Source of the DNA: Mesorhizobium sp. B2-3-12
GTDB lineage: Bacteria > Pseudomonadota > Alphaproteobacteria > Rhizobiales > Rhizobiaceae
Direction: 5' to 3'
NCBI RefSeq assembly: GCF_006442205.1
Contig: NZ_VFVR01000009.1
Coordinates: forward strand, 236,813-300,812
DNA: 64,000 bases
The notes under the pieces were generated by a model that saw only the letters and a program-made list of their open reading frames with translations, was not told the origin of the DNA and searched no databases. Both the position numbers and the translations under genes were made by a program. Below, one piece after another: positions 61,134 to 64,000 of the stretch (within the stretch, counting starts at the first letter, position 1; the number at the start of each line of letters is the position of its first letter).

Positions 61134-62356
61134 GGACCTTGCGATTGTTGACGGTGCCCGTCGTGTCGCTGCTGGCACTGAGTTCCGCAGCGGCCGCGGA
61201 AGAGTCTGTGGCTGAACGGTACGACCTCAACCACGATGGCTATCTCGACGAGCGGGAGATGCACATTCTCGCCCTCCACTATGCCAGCCCGGTATTGCGC
61301 GCCTACGATGTCGATCCGACCGATGGCAAATTGAGTGCAAAAGAAATCCACGCGATCTACGAGACGGCGGAAAGCCGCCTCACCGACGACGAATCCGTAC
61401 AGGCCACTGTCGGCCCGCTTTATGATAAGCTTTCGCAAGACAAAGGTCGTGTGCCGATCAAGGATGCCAACATCGACTTCGATGGCATCGATGCGGCGAT
61501 AGAGAAAGACCTCGAGCCGGAGTGTTCTGCCAAGCAGAAACTGTTCCTACGTCGCGACAAGGTCGACATGTCGCTCTATGACAACACCCTCGGCGCCGAG
61601 CAGGCGAAGGGCGCGTCGATTCAGGTCGATCATGACTACATAGCCGGTCAGACGACAGCGACCATCGACGCCGCCACTGCCATTGTCCTCTTTCGCAATG
61701 CATGCCCGGATCCGGGCGCGCAGGACATAGCGGAAGGCTTCCTGGCCGGCTATTCACTCGCCGCCTACTCTGACTTGGCGGGCGAATTCGGGACGGGCAA
61801 CCGAGATCTCGAAAGCAACGCCGAGATCGGCCTCGATGCTCAGCTCCAGCTTCAGGGTGGTCTCCTCCGATACACCTACGTCACTGCCGGCGCGTATTAT
61901 CTCACTGACTTTCATGGTGAAGCCAGCGGCTATGGTTTCCAGGCAACGGTCCAGCCTTACGACGAGCGGTACCATCTGGGCATCACGCGCAGGGATAATC
62001 CTTACATCAGCTGGTATGTTACACCCATCCTTCGGGTGGACAGCGTTCAGGTCAACGATGGCGGCTTCACAGGCCTGGCTGACAACACACGATACCTTTG
62101 GCTGGGCGGGGATTTCGAACTCACCGCATTCCTCTATCCCGAGAAGTTCGGTCACCGCTTCTATGCCAAAGCCAATGCCAACCTCTACTGGGACGCGATT
62201 GGCGAGCGTTTCGTGGATCAATACGGCGCCGGTCTTTTCTACAACGTCGACACTGCCGGAAACACCTCCGTCTCGGCGGAGTACGTATACGGCACCGACC
62301 GCAAGAAGCTTCAGCACGAGGAAAAGGTCACACTCAATTTCAACGTCAAATATTGA
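61130..62356 (+). CDS. EF-hand containing putative outer-membrane beta-barrel
   Basis: 408 residues. Signal peptide 1-23 (cleavage after AAA). EF-hand 1 is canonical at Asp32-Glu43 (DLNHDGYLDERE); EF-hand 2 at about 60-72 (DVDPTDGKLSAKE) is one residue longer and irregular. From about 185 alternating strands of a barrel appear (GLLRYTYVTAGAYYLTDF, YGFQATVQPYDERYHLGITRR, YISWYVTPILRVDSVQV, RYLWLGGDFELTAFLY, FYAKANANLYWDAIG, NTSVSAEYVYG) ending VTLNFNVKY with a final aromatic, the outer-membrane signature. Two Cys (135, 192) likely periplasmic. Confidence 0.75.
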   Translation: MRTLRLLTVPVVSLLALSSAAAAEESVAERYDLNHDGYLDEREMHILALHYASPVLRAYDVDPTDGKLSAKEIHAIYETAESRLTDDESVQATVGPLYDKLSQDKGRVPIKDANIDFDGIDAAIEKDLEPECSAKQKLFLRRDKVDMSLYDNTLGAEQAKGASIQVDHDYIAGQTTATIDAATAIVLFRNACPDPGAQDIAEGFLAGYSLAAYSDLAGEFGTGNRDLESNAEIGLDAQLQLQGGLLRYTYVTAGAYYLTDFHGEASGYGFQATVQPYDERYHLGITRRDNPYISWYVTPILRVDSVQVNDGGFTGLADNTRYLWLGGDFELTAFLYPEKFGHRFYAKANANLYWDAIGERFVDQYGAGLFYNVDTAGNTSVSAEYVYGTDRKKLQHEEKVTLNFNVKY

Positions 62357-62419
62357 GCTTGAGCCTGACGGCGGCGGCGCGCCAGCAAGTTGGCGGAAGT
62401 CACCGCCTGCCCAAATGGG

Positions 62420-62606
62420 CGGGCGGTTGTGCCTCAAGGGCAAACCTGCGATCGCTGCGGTCGCCACAACGGCTACGCCAGGAGCGACGGCCGCGTCCTT
62501 GGTCGCCCGCTGCCCGCTGGCCGACGAGGCCTGCCGCAAGGCCGAGCCCGTGGCGAACGAGGTCGAGCCGGGCCATGTCATCGCCTGCTGGAAACGCGGT
62601 GGCTGA
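62420..62606 (+). pseudogene. Duplicate fragment of ABC ATPase 3' end
   Basis: VARCPLADEACRKAEPVANEVEPGHVIACWKRGG at 62495-62606 is the same C-terminus as the dual ATPase at 60200-60299 with roughly 85% base identity. No start codon or upstream ATPase sequence. It flanks the cassette at the far side. Confidence 0.75.
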
Positions 62607-62671
62607 CTACAGACAAGCCGTCCATGCTTCGGCTACAGTTCCCTCGGGGCGTCACCCCGGGGAAGATCGAG

Positions 62672-63103
62672 ATGAGCGAAGCCAGTTCAACGCCGGCCGG
62701 GCAACCCCGGCCGCTCGCCGAGATCGCCAGCTACCACGCCCATATCTACCATGACGGAGAGGCGCAGCGGCGGCATGCCGAGTGGCTGCGCCAGCGCATC
62801 GCCGAACGTTTTCGCGTGCGTCTGGGCAATTGGCGCGACGAGCCGGTCGGTCCGCACGAGCAGGCCATGTACCAGATCTCCTTCGCCACCGAGATTTTCG
62901 CCACGCTGGTGCCCTGGCTGATGCTGAACCATGGCGGCCTCAGCATCCTCATCCACCCCAACACCACCAACCCCAAGCGCGACCATCTGGTCGACCCGAT
63001 CTGGATCGGCCGCGCGCTGGGCGTGCATGGCGAGGTGCTGGGCGAGGACGACGAGGCGGAAGAGGCGCTGGAGGTGAATACCGAACCCACGCTGGAGGCG
63101 TGA
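62672..63103 (+). CDS. DOPA 4,5-dioxygenase-like protein (COG3805)
   Basis: 143 residues; start with GGGGAAG upstream. AEIASYHAHIYHDGEAQRRHAEWLRQRIAERF carries the His triad of the DODA group; QISFATEIFATLVPWLMLNHGGLSILIHPNTTNPKRDHLVDPIWIG has the second His/Asp block. Small aromatic ring-cleavage or related dioxygenase; substrate unknown. Confidence 0.85.
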   Translation: MSEASSTPAGQPRPLAEIASYHAHIYHDGEAQRRHAEWLRQRIAERFRVRLGNWRDEPVGPHEQAMYQISFATEIFATLVPWLMLNHGGLSILIHPNTTNPKRDHLVDPIWIGRALGVHGEVLGEDDEAEEALEVNTEPTLEA

Positions 63104-63165
63104 GCCGCCCCTGCCCGCGACGCGCCGCTTGGCCCTCTCGCGGTGTCTGATGATCCGATGACAGG

Positions 63166-64000
63166 ATGAAAGCCTTGGCCGCCGAAACCTTGCCCTATCT
63201 GTCATCCGCGCTGCTCGACCGCCTGTCGATCTCGACAGTCGACATGGTCGACGAGATCGAACGCCAGATATCAGGCCAGAGGCGCGGCGAGGTCTGGTGC
63301 GCGCCGAAGGCGGTCGTGCTGCCGGGCGACGACCGCTACATCATGGCGACGCTCGGCGTTGCGTCCACGCCGCCCGTGCTGGCGACGAAGTCGCTGGTCG
63401 TCAATCCGCGCAACGCCGCACGCGGACTGCCGACGCTGAATTCGCTGATCACGCTGCTCGACGCCGAAACCGGCCTGCCGCTTGCCTTGGTCGACGGCAA
63501 TTGGGTGACCGAGAAACGCACCGCCGCCTTGAGCGCCGTCGCCGCCAGGCGCATGGCCAGAAGCGATGCGTCATCCCTGGCCTTCATCGGCTGCGGGGTG
63601 CAAGCGCGTGGACATCTGAAGGCATTCGCCGACCTCTTCCCCTTGCGCGAAATCCGCGCCTTCGGCCGCGGCACCGCCAACCGCGAGGCACTCTGCCAGA
63701 TGGCGCGCTCGCGAGGACTGCAAGCAATCCCCAGCGACACCGCACAGGCCGCGATCGAAGGCGCCGACATGGTGGTGACGACGGTGACCCTGGTGCCCAG
63801 GCCCGCGCCATTCCTCGACGCGAACTGGCTGAAGCCCGGAAGCTTCACCGTGATGACCGACCAGGCCCTGCCCTGGCAGCCCGAAACGATGCCCCGCTTC
63901 GACCGCATCATCGTCGATGATCTGGAGCAGGAGAGAAACATGGCCAAGCCGATGGTTGATCCAGCGCTGGTTGTGGGGTTGGTGTGCGGGGATTTTGTGG
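63166..64000 (+). CDS. Ornithine cyclodeaminase/mu-crystallin family protein, 3' end outside window
   Basis: 278 residues visible. LATKSLVVNPRNAARGLPTLNSLITLLDAETGLPLALVDGNWVTEKRTAALSAVAARRMAR is the family core, then the Rossmann GCGVQARGHLKAFADLFPLREI. The Lys of VTEKRTAALS normally binds the substrate. Follows the DOPA-dioxygenase-like gene in the same direction. NAD-dependent imine or amino-acid enzyme; specific activity unknown. Confidence 0.88.
   Translation, partial: MKALAAETLPYLSSALLDRLSISTVDMVDEIERQISGQRRGEVWCAPKAVVLPGDDRYIMATLGVASTPPVLATKSLVVNPRNAARGLPTLNSLITLLDAETGLPLALVDGNWVTEKRTAALSAVAARRMARSDASSLAFIGCGVQARGHLKAFADLFPLREIRAFGRGTANREALCQMARSRGLQAIPSDTAQAAIEGADMVVTTVTLVPRPAPFLDANWLKPGSFTVMTDQALPWQPETMPRFDRIIVDDLEQERNMAKPMVDPALVVGLVCGDFV

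Noticed and set aside
62390..62671. Extension upstream of the DOPA-dioxygenase-like gene
   Set aside because: The in-frame upstream part is translated repeat and ATPase-fragment sequence in another frame; the Met at 62672 with a ribosome-binding site is the better start.

Overview
The window looks like chromosomal DNA of a high-GC alphaproteobacterium of the Rhizobiales, most likely Mesorhizobium or a close relative. This is inferred from codon use, the density of ABC sugar and peptide importers, HWE-type histidine kinases, an EcfG-type stress promoter motif, and many copies of the palindromic intergenic repeats (RIME-like, with CCCGTTTACGGGG-type hairpins) typical of rhizobia. I found no rRNA, tRNA, CRISPR array, phage or complete insertion sequence. 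Gene names and functions are by reading motifs; no database search was run.

Layout. 1-14.5 kb is a housekeeping/accessory mosaic: a GH3-type acyl-acid amido synthetase with a partner gene, an RsuA-type pseudouridine synthase, two tandem secreted paralogs, a VOC protein behind a palindromic operator, a histidine phosphatase, a universal stress protein, AraC and LysR regulators beside membrane proteins, an Xre/RES toxin-antitoxin pair with an operator-covered promoter, an aldehyde dehydrogenase, and an acetyltransferase/ACT pair. 14.8-19.5 kb has an HWE kinase behind a good EcfG promoter, then a decaying stretch: a frameshifted ester cyclase, a ruined ParDE locus, an intact YeiH transporter and a frameshifted AraC-type membrane regulator. 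19.7-24.3 kb has a secreted hydrolase, a free-methionine sulfoxide reductase, two small proteins and a diguanylate cyclase, with two ~310-bp copies of one repeat in inverted orientation; one is nested in a RIME-like element with flanking direct repeats.

24.5-31 kb is a LacI-controlled sugar importer with a GH127 beta-L-arabinofuranosidase but no ATPase. 31-36 kb is a run of small minus-strand genes (acyltransferase, DUF1801 proteins, VOC, AHSA1/ArsR, ChaC). 36-44 kb is the most unusual metabolic block: a divergent AraC regulator, a PhyH-type dioxygenase, an RbsABC-like importer, a PfkB kinase, an RbsD-like mutarotase and a PanB-like protein that has lost the metal ligands. These co-oriented, tightly packed genes look like an uncharacterised sugar or polyol catabolic pathway.

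44-52.6 kb has a LysR/MFS pair, a DUF2270 protein, a CPA2 antiporter with a C-terminal USP-like region, an unannotated 47-residue membrane peptide, and a large HWE kinase with its own response regulator. 52.6-60.3 kb is a divergent peptide-type ABC importer with an LLM flavin monooxygenase and a DUF427 protein. 60.3-62.4 kb is an AT-richer island carrying two overlapping genes, one encoding a predicted outer-membrane barrel with N-terminal EF-hands; it is bracketed by two diverged copies of the 3' end of the ABC ATPase gene. The window closes with a DOPA-dioxygenase-type protein and a partial ornithine cyclodeaminase family gene.
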